From Bacillus timonensis (GTDB taxonomy: Bacteria > Bacillota > Bacilli > Bacillales > Bacillaceae_L), in contig JAIVAN010000007.1 of assembly GCA_020171895.1 (NCBI GenBank), positions 62,001 to 126,000 on the forward strand: a DNA stretch of 64,000 nucleotides, in the 5' to 3' direction. Below, piece after piece: positions 47,192-58,948 of this stretch (position 1 is the stretch's first letter; each line of letters opens with the position of its first letter). Made by a program: the position numbers and the translations under genes. Under the pieces are notes generated by a model, which saw only the letters and a list, made by a program, of their open reading frames with translations, searched no databases and was not told the origin of the DNA.

Positions 47192-48118
47192 ATGTTAGAA
47201 ATATTCTCTTTATTTGCGGTATACATATCAATTTTTATTTTCGGTATGACTGTTATGAGAACAGGTTTGTATAATCTATCGGGGAAAAACATAAAAAAGT
47301 GGCTAATTGCATTCACAAATAACCCTGTAAAAGGATTGATCATTGGAGCTATAGTTACAGCAATTGTTCAGAGTAGCTCTGCAGTTATGGTCCTGATCGT
47401 TGGGCTTGTGGCTGCAGGTTATATTTCATTTAAGCAATCAATTGGGGTTATTTTAGGGACAAATATAGGAACAACATTTACGACCGAATTGATAACATTT
47501 GACATTTACTCTGCGATACTTCCTTTGTTAATTACAGGATTTATATGTTTATTCATTTCAAGGCGTGAGGTATTTAGTATAGGAGCTTTGTTATTTGGAT
47601 TAGGTTGTATCTTTGTCGCAATGAACGGATTTGAACATCTAGCAAAACCAATCGCGCTATTTCCATCTGTACATACTTTTTTTCAATATACGAATAGGAG
47701 TGACTTATTTGGGATTGGTATTGGGACAATTTTAACAGCTATCATACAGTCAAGTACTGCAACAACTGGAATCATTATGGGCTTTATTAATGAACAAATT
47801 TTATCACTTCACGCAGGGATTGCCATAATTTTAGGCGCTAACATTGGTACGTGTATAACTGCATTCTTAGCAAGTATAGGTTCTAGCAAAGAAGCAAAGC
47901 TAACTGCATACGCGCATATTTGGTTAAACATTCTTGGGGTTCTCTTATTTTATCCTTTTATATCAAGCTTAGGAAACATTGCTACAATGTTAACCTCACT
48001 GCCAGATGTACAATTAGCACATGTAAGCGTAATGTTTAATGTCCTATCTTCCCTGATTGCCTTACCTTTAACAGGTATATTAGCAACTTTCATATTAAAA
48101 GTGCATCGAAGTGTATGA
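47192..48118 (+). CDS. yqeW: Na/Pi cotransporter-related protein YqeW
   Basis: A 308-residue membrane protein made of the two Na/Pi cotransporter repeats only: QSSSAVMVLIVGLVAAGYIS near residue 65 and QSSTATTGIIMG near 190, and the paired GTNIGTTFT and GANIGTCITA motifs. It lacks the PhoU-like tail of the larger homologue at 1198. Phosphate or another anion may be the substrate. The ATG at 47192 is eight bases after GAGGTG; a GTG at 47186 is too close. Next to deoC as in relatives, but a repeat array intervenes. Confidence 0.88.
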   Translation: MLEIFSLFAVYISIFIFGMTVMRTGLYNLSGKNIKKWLIAFTNNPVKGLIIGAIVTAIVQSSSAVMVLIVGLVAAGYISFKQSIGVILGTNIGTTFTTELITFDIYSAILPLLITGFICLFISRREVFSIGALLFGLGCIFVAMNGFEHLAKPIALFPSVHTFFQYTNRSDLFGIGIGTILTAIIQSSTATTGIIMGFINEQILSLHAGIAIILGANIGTCITAFLASIGSSKEAKLTAYAHIWLNILGVLLFYPFISSLGNIATMLTSLPDVQLAHVSVMFNVLSSLIALPLTGILATFILKVHRSV

Positions 48119-48173
48119 TGTTAGGATGGAAAAACTCAGGAAAATGCTTTAATTATATTTTTTGGAGATAAAA
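48119..48173. other. Short spacer after yqeW
   Basis: No clear terminator follows yqeW; the repeat array begins about 55 bp after its stop, and its hairpins may end transcription. Confidence 0.4.
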
Positions 48174-48230
48174 GAGGTTGCTCAAGTGAGCCCTGTGGGC
48201 GAGATTCCTACAACGCAGATTAACACCCAC
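48174..48230 (+). repeat. Decayed 3' part of the 129-bp repeat (copy 0)
   Basis: GAGGTTGCTCAAGTGAGCCC ... CTACAACGCAGATTAACACC resembles the right half of the full copies, ending with the conserved CGCAGATTAACAC. The left half is missing. Confidence 0.75.
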
Positions 48231-48345
48231 TGTTGAGGGTAAAGAATTGTATTTTCAGGGTAGACTTCCATGCAATTTAGAATTTGCACCATGGCACATG
48301 AAAATAGATTTAGTTAATAGAATGTTGTAATTCCAGTACTCATTC

Positions 48346-48474
48346 GTGTTAACCGTAGTGGAAGGACCGAGACTCCTGCGGGAGATGCGCTGGACTGGAG
48401 ACCCCACAGGCGAAGCCGAGGAGGCTCCAGGAGCGCCCCGCGGAAAGCAAGGTTCCTGAAACGAAGGTTAACAC
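48346..48474 (+). repeat. 129-bp palindromic dispersed repeat, copy 2
   Basis: Starts GTGTTAACC and ends GGTTAACAC. It differs from copies 1 and 3 by paired changes: TAACC/GGTTA for TAATC/GATTA, CTGGAG/CTCCAG for CTTGAG/CTCAAG, GCGGG/CCCGC for GTGGG/CCCAC. Confidence 0.92.
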
Positions 48475-48597
48475 CCCATATACAGCGTCATATTCTCAGG
48501 GTAGACATCCATGAAAATATGGATTTGCACCATGAAGGATGAAAATGTGAACTTGATTGTGGGTTTTATAGAATGTTGGCTTTTAAGTTATTCATAC

Positions 48598-48727
48598 GTG
48601 TTAATCGGAGTGGAAGGAACCGAGACTCCTGTGGGACATGCGCCGGGCTTGAGACCCCACAGACACAGTCGAGGAGGCTCAAGTGGCGCCCCACGGAAAG
48701 CGAGGTTCCTGCAACGCAGATTAACAC
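48598..48727 (+). repeat. 130-bp palindromic dispersed repeat, copy 3
   Basis: Starts GTGTTAATC and ends GATTAACAC. The apical stem is GAC/GTC where the others have GGC/GCC, another paired change. Confidence 0.92.
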
Positions 48728-48791
48728 ACCATGTTCAGTGTCGTATTCTCAGGGTAGCCAATGTTAAAAGATAGATCATTGCCTCTCCTTT

Positions 48792-49460
48792 TTAATAATC
48801 TGATGCCCCTCTCAAACCGTTTACAATCGCAACTCCAGAACTTGCTCCTATTCGAGTAGCACCTGCATTGATTAAGCGTTGAGCACCATCTGCATCACGT
48901 ACTCCACCAGAAGCCTTTACACCAATATCAGGCCCAACTGTTTTACGCATCAACTCTATATCTTCAACAGTTGCTCCTCCTGTTGAAAAACCAGTAGAAG
49001 TCTTCACATAATCTGCGCCTGCCTTTACAGCAATCTCACATGCCCTTACTTTTTCTTCATCTGTTAAAAGCGAAGTTTCAATAATTACCTTTGTAAGTGC
49101 CTTTCCTTTTGCTGCCTCTACAACTGCTTTTATATCTCGCTCAACTAATTGATCATTTTTCTCCCTTAGTGCACCTATATTAATGACCATATCTACTTCC
49201 GTTGCACCCTTTTCTATTGCATCTTTTGTTTCAAATGCCTTCGTTTCAGGAGTATTTGCACCTAACGGAAAACCAATTACAGTACAGACTTTTACATTAG
49301 AACCACTAAGTAATTCTGATGCAGTTTCAACCCAAGTAGGATTGACGCAAACAGAAACAAAACCATACTCTTTCGCCTCTTCACAAAGAGTAACAATTTG
49401 TTCTTTTATTGTATCAGCCTTTAATGCTGTATGATCAATCATTTTCGCTATATTTGCCAT
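48792..49460 (-). CDS. deoC: Deoxyribose-phosphate aldolase
   Basis: A 222-residue class I aldolase: splits deoxyribose-5-phosphate into glyceraldehyde-3-phosphate and acetaldehyde in deoxynucleoside breakdown. Motifs [16 protein letters not shown] near 95, the Schiff-base lysine in [15 protein letters not shown] near 155, and [14 protein letters not shown] near 185. ATG at 49460 after GAGGGTGAAGC. It stands alone next to the repeat array, with no terminator I can name after it. Confidence 0.97.
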   Translation of the reverse strand: MANIAKMIDHTALKADTIKEQIVTLCEEAKEYGFVSVCVNPTWVETASELLSGSNVKVCTVIGFPLGANTPETKAFETKDAIEKGATEVDMVINIGALREKNDQLVERDIKAVVEAAKGKALTKVIIETSLLTDEEKVRACEIAVKAGADYVKTSTGFSTGGATVEDIELMRKTVGPDIGVKASGGVRDADGAQRLINAGATRIGASSGVAIVNGLRGASDY

Positions 49461-49578
49461 AAAAGCTTCACCCTCTCAACTCAATTACACTTTTATTCAT
49501 TCTTTTCAATCCTCATTAGTATATACAGAATTACTTTTTTCATAAATTGAATTTTTAGATGCAACATGATGGATACAA

Positions 49579-49612
49579 ATAAAAAAATCGGTATCACATT
49601 CGATACCGATTT
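49579..49612 (-). terminator. Terminator of the dnaK heat-shock operon
   Basis: AAATCGGTATC / GATACCGATTT (49585-49595 with 49602-49612) with a run of T on the minus strand, shortly after the mtaB stop. Confidence 0.9.
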
Positions 49613-49622
49613 CTGTTTATTA

Positions 49623-50978
49623 TTATGAAATTTTCTCTTCTGATTCAGTAGTGAAATCCTCTACTACTCTGACAAATTGTCCTTCGTTAAATGGATATCC
49701 GGCTTTTGTGATTTTCACCTTCACAATTTTGCCAATCATGTCTTCTGTTGCAGGGAATTTAACTTTAAGATAATTGTCAGTATATCCCACATATAATCCA
49801 CTGTTTGGATTATCTTTGTCTTGCTCTTCGGGTATTACCTCTAACACTTCATTTTCATAGTTTGAAGCGTATTCTTTTGCTAATTGATCAGAAAGAGCAA
49901 TTAAGCGGTGTACACGCTCATTCTTCACATCTTCATCTACTTGATCATCCATTCTCGCAGCAGGTGTTCCTGTTCGTTTAGAGTAAGGAAAAACATGAAG
50001 TTCTGAGAATTTATGTTCTTTTATAAAATCGTAAGTCTCCATAAACTCTGCTTCCGTTTCACCTGGAAACCCAACAATTACATCAGACGTAACTGCTAAT
50101 CCAGGTAATGCTTCTTTTAAGCGATCAAGACGCTCTCCAAAGAACTCCATTGTATATTTTCTACGCATACGTTTTAACACACTGTTTGACCCCGATTGAA
50201 GAGGTATGTGTAAATGTCTTACAATTTTATCAGACTGATCTAACACTTCAATCACTTCATCAGTAATTTGACTTGCTTCTATAGAAGAGATTCGAATTCT
50301 TTTTAATCCAATTACTTTTTCATCTAGCTCACGTAATAGTGCTGCTAGATTATAATCTTTCATATCTTCACCATATCCACCTGTGTGAATACCTGTTAGC
50401 ACTATCTCTTTATAGCCAGCATTCACAAGTGATTGAGCCTGTTTAATAACCTCTTTAGGATCACGTGAACGCATTAAGCCTCGTGCCCATGGAATAATAC
50501 AGAATGTACAGAAGTTATTACATCCCTCTTGGATTTTTAATGATGCACGTGTTCTATCAGTAAATGTAGGAACATCTAATTCTTCATATACACGTGTTTT
50601 CATAATATTTCCTACACCATTAATGGGTTGGCGCTCTCTTTTAAACTGCTCGATATAATCAAGCATTTTAACACGATCTTGTGTCCCAACGACAATATCA
50701 ACACCTGGAATGGCCATTATTTCAGCAGGAGATGTTTGGGCATAACAACCCGTTACACAAATAACTGCGTCTGGATTTTTTCGAATCGCTCTTCTAATTA
50801 CTTGACGACTTTTCTTATCTCCTGTGTTCGTTACAGTACATGTATTAATAACATAAACATCAGCAGCGCTCTCGAATTCAGTACGTTCGTAACCAGAATC
50901 CTTAAAAAGTTGCCAAATCGCTTCTGTTTCATAATGATTTACTTTACAGCCTAATGTATGAAAAGCAACTGATGGCAT
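49623..50978 (-). CDS. mtaB: tRNA (N6-threonylcarbamoyladenosine(37)-C2)-methylthiotransferase
   Basis: A 451-residue radical-SAM enzyme that makes ms2t6A37 in tRNAs reading ANN codons. N-terminal UPF0004 domain with cluster cysteines (HTLGCKVN, VINTCTVT, CVTGCYAQ); radical-SAM site EGCNNFCTFCIIPWARG near 148-165; C-terminal TRAM domain. The ATG at 50978 (PSVAFHTLGCKVN) follows GAGGTGATTATT; the ATG at 51074 overlaps rsmE and is rejected. Last gene of the heat-shock operon. Confidence 0.96.
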   Translation of the reverse strand: MPSVAFHTLGCKVNHYETEAIWQLFKDSGYERTEFESAADVYVINTCTVTNTGDKKSRQVIRRAIRKNPDAVICVTGCYAQTSPAEIMAIPGVDIVVGTQDRVKMLDYIEQFKRERQPINGVGNIMKTRVYEELDVPTFTDRTRASLKIQEGCNNFCTFCIIPWARGLMRSRDPKEVIKQAQSLVNAGYKEIVLTGIHTGGYGEDMKDYNLAALLRELDEKVIGLKRIRISSIEASQITDEVIEVLDQSDKIVRHLHIPLQSGSNSVLKRMRRKYTMEFFGERLDRLKEALPGLAVTSDVIVGFPGETEAEFMETYDFIKEHKFSELHVFPYSKRTGTPAARMDDQVDEDVKNERVHRLIALSDQLAKEYASNYENEVLEVIPEEQDKDNPNSGLYVGYTDNYLKVKFPATEDMIGKIVKVKITKAGYPFNEGQFVRVVEDFTTESEEKIS

Positions 50979-50983
50979 AATAA

Positions 50984-51730
50984 TCACCTCATTAATTCTA
51001 AATGATAAGATACAGCAGATAAAACATAAAGTGGGGCTGTTTCGGTCCTTAAAATTCTTGGCCCAAATCCACATGATACGAACCCAGCATTCTGCAGTAA
51101 TCTTACCTCATTTTCTGATAGTCCACCTTCTGGACCAATAACTACTAACATTGTTTGATCCGTCGTAATTTGTTTAATTGTTCGAGCTAAGTTAGATTTT
51201 TCACCAATTTTAGCATCCTCTTCATAAGCAATGACTTTATGATCAAACGGTTCACTCATTGAGATAAGTTGCTTAAACGTCACAGGAGTCCGAACAACAG
51301 GTAGGATATTTCGATGTGATTGTTCTGCTGCTTCTTTCACAATTTTATTCCATCGATCTACCTTCTTGGCTCCTTTTTTCTCATCCCATTTCACAATTGA
51401 ACGGGCAGCAATAAAAGGGACAAATTCAAAAGCACCAAGCTCTGTCCCTTTTTGGAATACATATTCGAGTTTATCCCCTTTAGGCAACCCACTCGCAATT
51501 GTAATTTTCACTGGCATTTCACTTGAATTCTCTATCCATTCTACAACACTTGCAAAAATGGATTCATTGGTAATTTTAGTTATTTCAACTCTAGCTGTTT
51601 TACCAGTGGCATCACAGCAAATGATATTATCTCCAGCCTCCATGCGCATCACGCGTGAAATGTGATGAAAATCATCGCCAGATATTTCTATCGATTGATC
51701 AATAAACCTCGGAATAAAATAACGTTGCAT
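50984..51730 (-). CDS. rsmE: 16S rRNA (uracil(1498)-N(3))-methyltransferase
   Basis: A 248-residue SPOUT-class methyltransferase. N-terminal PUA-like domain (QRYFIPRFIDQSIEISGDDF), C-terminal knot with VVIGPEGGLSENEV and LGPRILRTETAPLY-type motif (here FGPRILRTETAPLYVLSA). ATG at 51730 after GGTGGTGG; the start at 51745 precedes that site. Lies between prmA and mtaB. Confidence 0.95.
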   Translation of the reverse strand: MQRYFIPRFIDQSIEISGDDFHHISRVMRMEAGDNIICCDATGKTARVEITKITNESIFASVVEWIENSSEMPVKITIASGLPKGDKLEYVFQKGTELGAFEFVPFIAARSIVKWDEKKGAKKVDRWNKIVKEAAEQSHRNILPVVRTPVTFKQLISMSEPFDHKVIAYEEDAKIGEKSNLARTIKQITTDQTMLVVIGPEGGLSENEVRLLQNAGFVSCGFGPRILRTETAPLYVLSAVSYHLELMR

Positions 51731-51758
51731 GTGTTCTACCACCACCAGCTATCAAATA

Positions 51759-52703
51759 TTAACCCTCATTTTTCCTTGCAATAAACGCTACCCAGTCTTC
51801 CATTAACAATGTTTCTTCTATTGAAAAACCAGCATCAATTAGACCTTCTTTGACCTCTTGTTTTTTCGTGTTAATAATACCAGATGTTATAAATAAACCA
51901 CCTGGTTTTACAATCTTGGCAGCATCATCAGTAAACCTCAATATAATCTCAGCCAAAATATTAGCTACAATTAAATCTACTGGTCCTTCGATATTATCAA
52001 GTAAGTTATTTTGTGATACTTTCGCAATATCATGAACTTTATTAAGCTTTAAATTGAGCCTGGCGCTCTCAACTGCGACTGTATCTAAATCAAGAGCCTT
52101 AACACTCTTAGCACCTAACATGGCAGCAGCTATACTTAAAACGCCTGAGCCAGTTCCAACATCTACTACTGTATCACCTTGTTTAACTGTTTTTTCAAGG
52201 GCTTGAATACACATAACAGTTGTAGGGTGTGTACCTGTACCAAAAGCCATTCCTGGATCTAACTCTATAATAAGTTCATCACTACTAACAGGTTCATATG
52301 TTTCCCATGTTGGTACAATGGTGAATCTTTCAGAAATTTTTACTGGGTGATAGTATTTTTTCCAAGCTGTTGCCCATTCTTCCTCATTAACTTCACTTAT
52401 TGTCACTTTGTTATGACCTAGGTCAATATCAAAGGCTATCAAATTATTGATCGATACTTTTATTTCTTCCACTGTTTCACCTAAGAAGCTCGTTACTGGT
52501 AAATAAGCTTTAACAATAACACCTTCTTCAGGGTAATCATCTGGATTGAGTTGGTAGATCTCACCAAAAACATTTTCTCGCTCTTTCATTAAGTCAAACG
52601 GATCTTCAATAACAACTCCACTCGCTCCGGCTTCATGAAGTATATTTGTAATAGGTTCAACCGCCTCTTGTGTTGTATGAATACTGATTTCAGACCATTT
52701 CAT
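51759..52703 (-). CDS. prmA: Ribosomal protein L11 methyltransferase
   Basis: A 314-residue enzyme that methylates ribosomal protein L11. N-terminal L11-binding domain (first ~80 residues, [20 protein letters not shown]), SAM site [20 protein letters not shown] near 180, and the NPPF-like [14 protein letters not shown] at 52703 after GGGGTTGGTAGAT. In the heat-shock operon after dnaJ. Confidence 0.96.
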   Translation of the reverse strand: MKWSEISIHTTQEAVEPITNILHEAGASGVVIEDPFDLMKERENVFGEIYQLNPDDYPEEGVIVKAYLPVTSFLGETVEEIKVSINNLIAFDIDLGHNKVTISEVNEEEWATAWKKYYHPVKISERFTIVPTWETYEPVSSDELIIELDPGMAFGTGTHPTTVMCIQALEKTVKQGDTVVDVGTGSGVLSIAAAMLGAKSVKALDLDTVAVESARLNLKLNKVHDIAKVSQNNLLDNIEGPVDLIVANILAEIILRFTDDAAKIVKPGGLFITSGIINTKKQEVKEGLIDAGFSIEETLLMEDWVAFIARKNEG

Positions 52704-52731
52704 ATCTACCAACCCCAATCCATTTCAATAA

Positions 52732-53853
52732 TTATTCACCTTTGAATGCACGTTTTACTTTTGCAAAAAAACTATCATGCTGTTCATCAGGCATTTCATT
52801 ACCGCTTATTTCAGAGAATTCTCTAAGTAATTGCTTTTGTTTTTCTGACAATTTAGTAGGTGTGATTACTCTAATTTGAATATGTTGATCTCCTTGACCA
52901 TATCCTCGAACATTTGGAACACCTTTTCCACGCAAGCGGAATTTCGTACCTGTTTGTGTACCTGCAGGAACTTTTAATTTGACCTTACCGTGTAGGGTAG
53001 GAACTTCAATTTCATCTCCTAATGCGGCTTGAGCGAAAGTTAAAGGCATTTCGCAATAAATATCGTCTCCATCACGTTCAAAAAACTCATGACTTCTTAC
53101 GCGGAAGACTACATATAAATCTCCTTGTGGACCGCCATTGATACCTGGTTCACCTTGACCAGAAACTCGTAATTGTTGGCCGTCATCAATTCCTGCTGGA
53201 ATTTTCACATGAATTTTCTTACGTTTTTTCACTTTTCCAGTACCGCCACACGTGCCACATTTATGTTCAATTGACTTCCCTGTACCATTACAATAATTAC
53301 ATACACGTCTATTTACAATCCGTCCAAATGGCGTGTTTTGTTCAACATTTAGTTGACCAGATCCATTACAATGTGAACAAGTTTTTGGTTTTGTTCCAGG
53401 TTTAGCTCCTGATCCAAGACATGTGTCACACTCTTCTTCTCGAGGAATTTCAATATCTGTTTCTTTTCCAAAGACTGCTTCCTCAAAAGTTAGAGTCATC
53501 GTGTATTGCAAGTCTGCTCCTTGTCTTGGTGCATTCGGATCTCTTCTTCTTCCACCCCCACCAAATATTGAGCTGAAAATGTCCTCGAATCCACCGAAAC
53601 CTCCGCCGAAGTCTCCGCCACCAAATCCTTGGTTAGGATCTGTATGACCAAACTGATCATAATGAGCTCGTTTTTGATCATCGCTTAGGTTTTCATATGC
53701 TTCTTTTACTTCCTTAAATTGCTCTGGTGCTTTTTCATCCTTATTAATATCCGGATGGTATTTTTTTGAAAGCTTACGATATGCTTTTTTTATCTCATCT
53801 TTTGAAGCATCTTTGCTTACGCCAAGGACTTCATAGTAATCTCGTTTACTCAT
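52732..53853 (-). CDS. dnaJ: Chaperone DnaJ
   Basis: A 373-residue type I J-protein that stimulates DnaK ATPase. J-domain with HPD ([11 protein letters not shown]) near residue 33; Gly/Phe-rich linker; four zinc CxxCxGxG repeats ([33 protein letters not shown]); C-terminal substrate domain. ATG at 53853. A terminator-like hairpin separates it from dnaK. Confidence 0.98.
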   Translation of the reverse strand: MSKRDYYEVLGVSKDASKDEIKKAYRKLSKKYHPDINKDEKAPEQFKEVKEAYENLSDDQKRAHYDQFGHTDPNQGFGGGDFGGGFGGFEDIFSSIFGGGGRRRDPNAPRQGADLQYTMTLTFEEAVFGKETDIEIPREEECDTCLGSGAKPGTKPKTCSHCNGSGQLNVEQNTPFGRIVNRRVCNYCNGTGKSIEHKCGTCGGTGKVKKRKKIHVKIPAGIDDGQQLRVSGQGEPGINGGPQGDLYVVFRVRSHEFFERDGDDIYCEMPLTFAQAALGDEIEVPTLHGKVKLKVPAGTQTGTKFRLRGKGVPNVRGYGQGDQHIQIRVITPTKLSEKQKQLLREFSEISGNEMPDEQHDSFFAKVKRAFKGE

Positions 53854-53952
53854 ATATATCCACTCCCGCTTCCTTTCACATAAACTTTATTGTATCATTT
53901 TTCTTTATTCGAAGGCAATAAAACAATCTGTAAGAATCGATCATTTGATTCC

Positions 53953-53997
53953 CTTAAAAAAAAGTCAAAGCCAAGGAAGGCCTGACTTTGACTTTTT
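53953..53997 (-). terminator. Terminator-like hairpin between dnaK and dnaJ
   Basis: AAAAAGTCAAAG / CTTTGACTTTTT (53959-53970 with 53986-53997) around a 15-nt loop with T-run on the minus strand. It would let dnaK be made in excess over dnaJ and the later genes. Confidence 0.8.
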
Positions 53998-54024
53998 CTC
54001 ATATCAATCCGTATAAATTTAAAC

Positions 54025-56485
<2,461 letters not shown>

Positions 56486-56596
56486 TTGTTTCACCTCCCT
56501 TAAGGTCATCACTGAGAAAAAATATATATTTAACCATTATATGTTTTATCTATAGAGGGTGGTACTTGCGCTCACCCTTTATAAATATGGCCACAG

Positions 56597-57628
56597 CTAA
56601 TCATTTTGATACAATTTCGTTAATACCTTTGTTAGATCAGTACTGATTAGTTGTAATAAACTTACAACTCGAGAATATTCCATCCTTGTCGGACCTAAAA
56701 TTGCAATAGAGCCTAAATGTTCTGCTCCTATTGAATAGGTAGCAGTAATTAAACTACAATTCTCCATAGCAGAAACTTGATTTTCTCGACCAATCTTTAT
56801 ATTAATCCCTGTCTGATTTGTACGTAACAGTTCATAAAATTCCTTTTCATTTTCAATCATTGTTAATAACGAGCGTATTTTTTGGATATCATGAAACTCT
56901 GGTTGACTTAACATGTTTGTTTTCCCACCAAAGTATACCTTGTCATTGGCACTAATATTGAATGTCCCTGTTAAAGCTTGCAATAAACTATCATAATTTC
57001 GAATATGTGTTTTCAATAATGTCGCAACTTCTAGGTAAATCTTATCTTGTAATTCATTTAATGGGACTCCAACTAGTCGCTCATTTAAGATATTAACCAT
57101 TTTTTCTATGTCGGATGGATCTAGTGTACTTGGAAATGAAATCATTCTATTTTCTACATACCCAGTATCCGTTACAATTATTGCCACTGCAGTATCCTTG
57201 TTAATTGGTATGATCTGCAATCTACGTACTCGATTTTCTTTTACTGCAGGACCTAGAACAATTGACGTATAATTAGTCAGTTCTGATAAAATTTGAGCTG
57301 ATTTTTGGACAACTTTTTCAAGCTCATAAATACGCTCGGCAAATATTGATTTCACTTCATCTTTATCCTTCTTTGAAAGCCTTTGTGGACTTAAAAGGTG
57401 GTCAACATAATACCTATATCCCTTTTCAGAAGGAACTCTTCCAGAGGAACTGTGTGTCTTCTCGATAAACCCTAGTTCTTCTAGATCAGACATTTCATTT
57501 CGAATGGTCGCAGAACTTAGTGTTATTTCATCTTTTTTTGACAATGTCCTTGAACCAACCGGCTGAGCAGAACTAATAAAGTCATCAATTATTACTTGTA
57601 GAATAAGGAGCTGACGATCTGTTAACAA
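56597..57628 (-). CDS. hrcA: Heat-inducible transcription repressor HrcA
   Basis: A 343-residue repressor of class I heat-shock genes: winged helix ([20 protein letters not shown], then [20 protein letters not shown]) and GAF-like domain. It binds CIRCE and needs GroE to fold. The TTG at 57628 follows GAGGTGATTTAT and gives the usual 343-residue length; the in-frame start at 57649 lies inside CIRCE. It heads the operon to mtaB. Confidence 0.97.
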   Translation of the reverse strand: MLTDRQLLILQVIIDDFISSAQPVGSRTLSKKDEITLSSATIRNEMSDLEELGFIEKTHSSSGRVPSEKGYRYYVDHLLSPQRLSKKDKDEVKSIFAERIYELEKVVQKSAQILSELTNYTSIVLGPAVKENRVRRLQIIPINKDTAVAIIVTDTGYVENRMISFPSTLDPSDIEKMVNILNERLVGVPLNELQDKIYLEVATLLKTHIRNYDSLLQALTGTFNISANDKVYFGGKTNMLSQPEFHDIQKIRSLLTMIENEKEFYELLRTNQTGINIKIGRENQVSAMENCSLITATYSIGAEHLGSIAILGPTRMEYSRVVSLLQLISTDLTKVLTKLYQND

Positions 57629-57642
57629 ATAAATCACCTCTG

Positions 57643-57669
57643 TTAGCACTCATTAAACGCGAGTGCTAA
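57643..57669. promoter_or_regulatory. CIRCE element
   Basis: TTAGCACTC, nine bases, GAGTGCTAA: a perfect copy of the HrcA operator, just upstream of hrcA. Confidence 0.99.
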
Positions 57670-57679
57670 ATCTACTATT

Positions 57680-57708
57680 AAGTTACCAAATCCATTTCTC
57701 AATGTCAA
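57680..57708 (-). promoter_or_regulatory. SigA promoter of the hrcA operon
   Basis: Minus strand: perfect -35 TTGACA (57703-57708), 17-bp spacer, -10 TAACTT (57680-57685); CIRCE lies at about the transcription start. Confidence 0.72.
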
Positions 57709-57715
57709 CTTTAGA

Positions 57716-58864
57716 TTACACTAAAAATGCTTGAAAAACTTCATTTCCTAACAGTTTTCCTTTTCTTGTTAGTTTTAGAAAATTGTTCTGTTTTTCAAGT
57801 AATTCTTTTTCTATTTGCTCATTGATTTGCTTACTAAAAACATCGTATATATTCCGATTAAATTTTTCCTCAAATTTCGTAATTGAAACACCCTCAGTTT
57901 TCCTTAAACCTAAAAATAATTCCTCTTCCATTTTTTCTTTAAGATCAACTTGTTGAATATCGGTATAAGGAAATCCGCTTTCCTCAATGTTTGCCATGTA
58001 TTTTTTCAGTGGCCCCGCATTTGCACAACGGTTTCCAAATACATAGCTATGTGCACCAGCACCAAATCCGTAATATTCTTCGTTATTCCAATAGGTTAAG
58101 TTATGCTTACTTTCAAACCCTGGCTTCGAAAAATTACTTATTTCATACTGATCATAGCCGTGGGAACTCATTTCATCCATTAGAATCTCATACATTAAGG
58201 CCTCATTATCTTGTGAAGGTAACCGAAGTTTTCCTTTTTTCATTAAATTATAAAAAACAGTTTTTGGTTCAATAATGAGTGAATATGCTGAAAAGTGTTG
58301 TACGTTCTGTTCAAATGCAATTTTAAGAGTTTCACGAAAGCTTTCCACATTTTGACTTGGTAGAGCATAAATTAAGTCAATGCTGATGTTTTTGAAGCCC
58401 GCTTCTTTAGCAAGCTCAATTGATTGTAGAACATCGTTTCTTCTATGAGTACGACCTATTTCTTTTAATAAGGTGTCATCAAATGTTTGGACGCCGAAAC
58501 TAAGTCTGTTAACACCATATTCTCTTAATAGCAGTAACTTCTGAAAAGATAAGTCACCAGGATTGGCTTCAAAAGTATATTCTGTTCTGTTACTTGATAG
58601 TGGAGTTAATCTATTCTTTATAATTTCCAGAAAAAATTGAAGCTGCTGTTCGTCTAAAGCAGTAGGAGTCCCACCTCCTACAAATATTGTTTCTAATTCT
58701 TCCGTTGGATATTTGCTAAGCGTATTTTTAATTTCTATATCCATTAATTGTAAATATTCGATCACAGGTTGGTTCTTTAAAAAAACTTTATTAAAATCAC
58801 AATAGTGACAAATTTGTTCACAAAACGGTATATGAAGGTATGCTGCTTTTACGATTATGATCAC
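57716..58864 (-). CDS. hemW: Heme chaperone HemW (coproporphyrinogen oxidase-like)
   Basis: A 382-residue radical-SAM protein. N-terminal AAYLHIPFCEQICHYCDFNK with the C-x3-C-x2-C cluster but without the extra features of true HemN; FVGGGTPTAL and SFGVQTFDDTLLKEIGRTH follow, and a C-terminal HemN domain. In relatives it binds heme for insertion. The start is probably the GTG at 58864, with only a weak site (AGAAAGT). It follows lepA. Confidence 0.9.
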   Translation of the reverse strand: MIIIVKAAYLHIPFCEQICHYCDFNKVFLKNQPVIEYLQLMDIEIKNTLSKYPTEELETIFVGGGTPTALDEQQLQFFLEIIKNRLTPLSSNRTEYTFEANPGDLSFQKLLLLREYGVNRLSFGVQTFDDTLLKEIGRTHRRNDVLQSIELAKEAGFKNISIDLIYALPSQNVESFRETLKIAFEQNVQHFSAYSLIIEPKTVFYNLMKKGKLRLPSQDNEALMYEILMDEMSSHGYDQYEISNFSKPGFESKHNLTYWNNEEYYGFGAGAHSYVFGNRCANAGPLKKYMANIEESGFPYTDIQQVDLKEKMEEELFLGLRKTEGVSITKFEEKFNRNIYDVFSKQINEQIEKELLEKQNNFLKLTRKGKLLGNEVFQAFLV

Positions 58865-58900
58865 TACTTTCTATGAGTTGAGATATTTCCTACATACAAG

Positions 58901-58930
58901 AAATACCGCAGAATTTCTGCGGTATTTTTA
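58901..58930. terminator. Terminator between lepA and hemW
   Basis: AAATACCGCAGA / TCTGCGGTATTT with a 3-nt loop. The T-run is better on the plus strand (TTTTT); on the minus strand it is TTTCTTG, so termination of lepA may be partial and hemW may be read through. Confidence 0.7.
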
Positions 58931-58948
58931 TAAATCTGATAGATACGA

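Larger units (their letters stand above)
48174..48770 (+). repeat. Composite repeat array between yqeW and deoC
   Basis: Order: partial repeat, linker ending TTTTCAGGGTAGAC, module A (about 48260-48306), full repeat (48346-48474), linker ending TCTCAGGGTAGAC, module A (about 48504-48547), full repeat (48598-48727), linker ending TCTCAGGGTAGCC. The period is 252 bp. ORFs that appear inside are not real genes. Confidence 0.85.

Noticed and set aside
48174-48770. CRISPR array
   Set aside because: Repeats are 129 bp, palindromic along their length, only two to three in number, and the spacers are themselves repeated; no cas genes.
48511-48774. 87- and 64-residue ORFs in the repeat array
   Set aside because: They are readings of the repeat in two overlapping frames, with no family or ribosome site.
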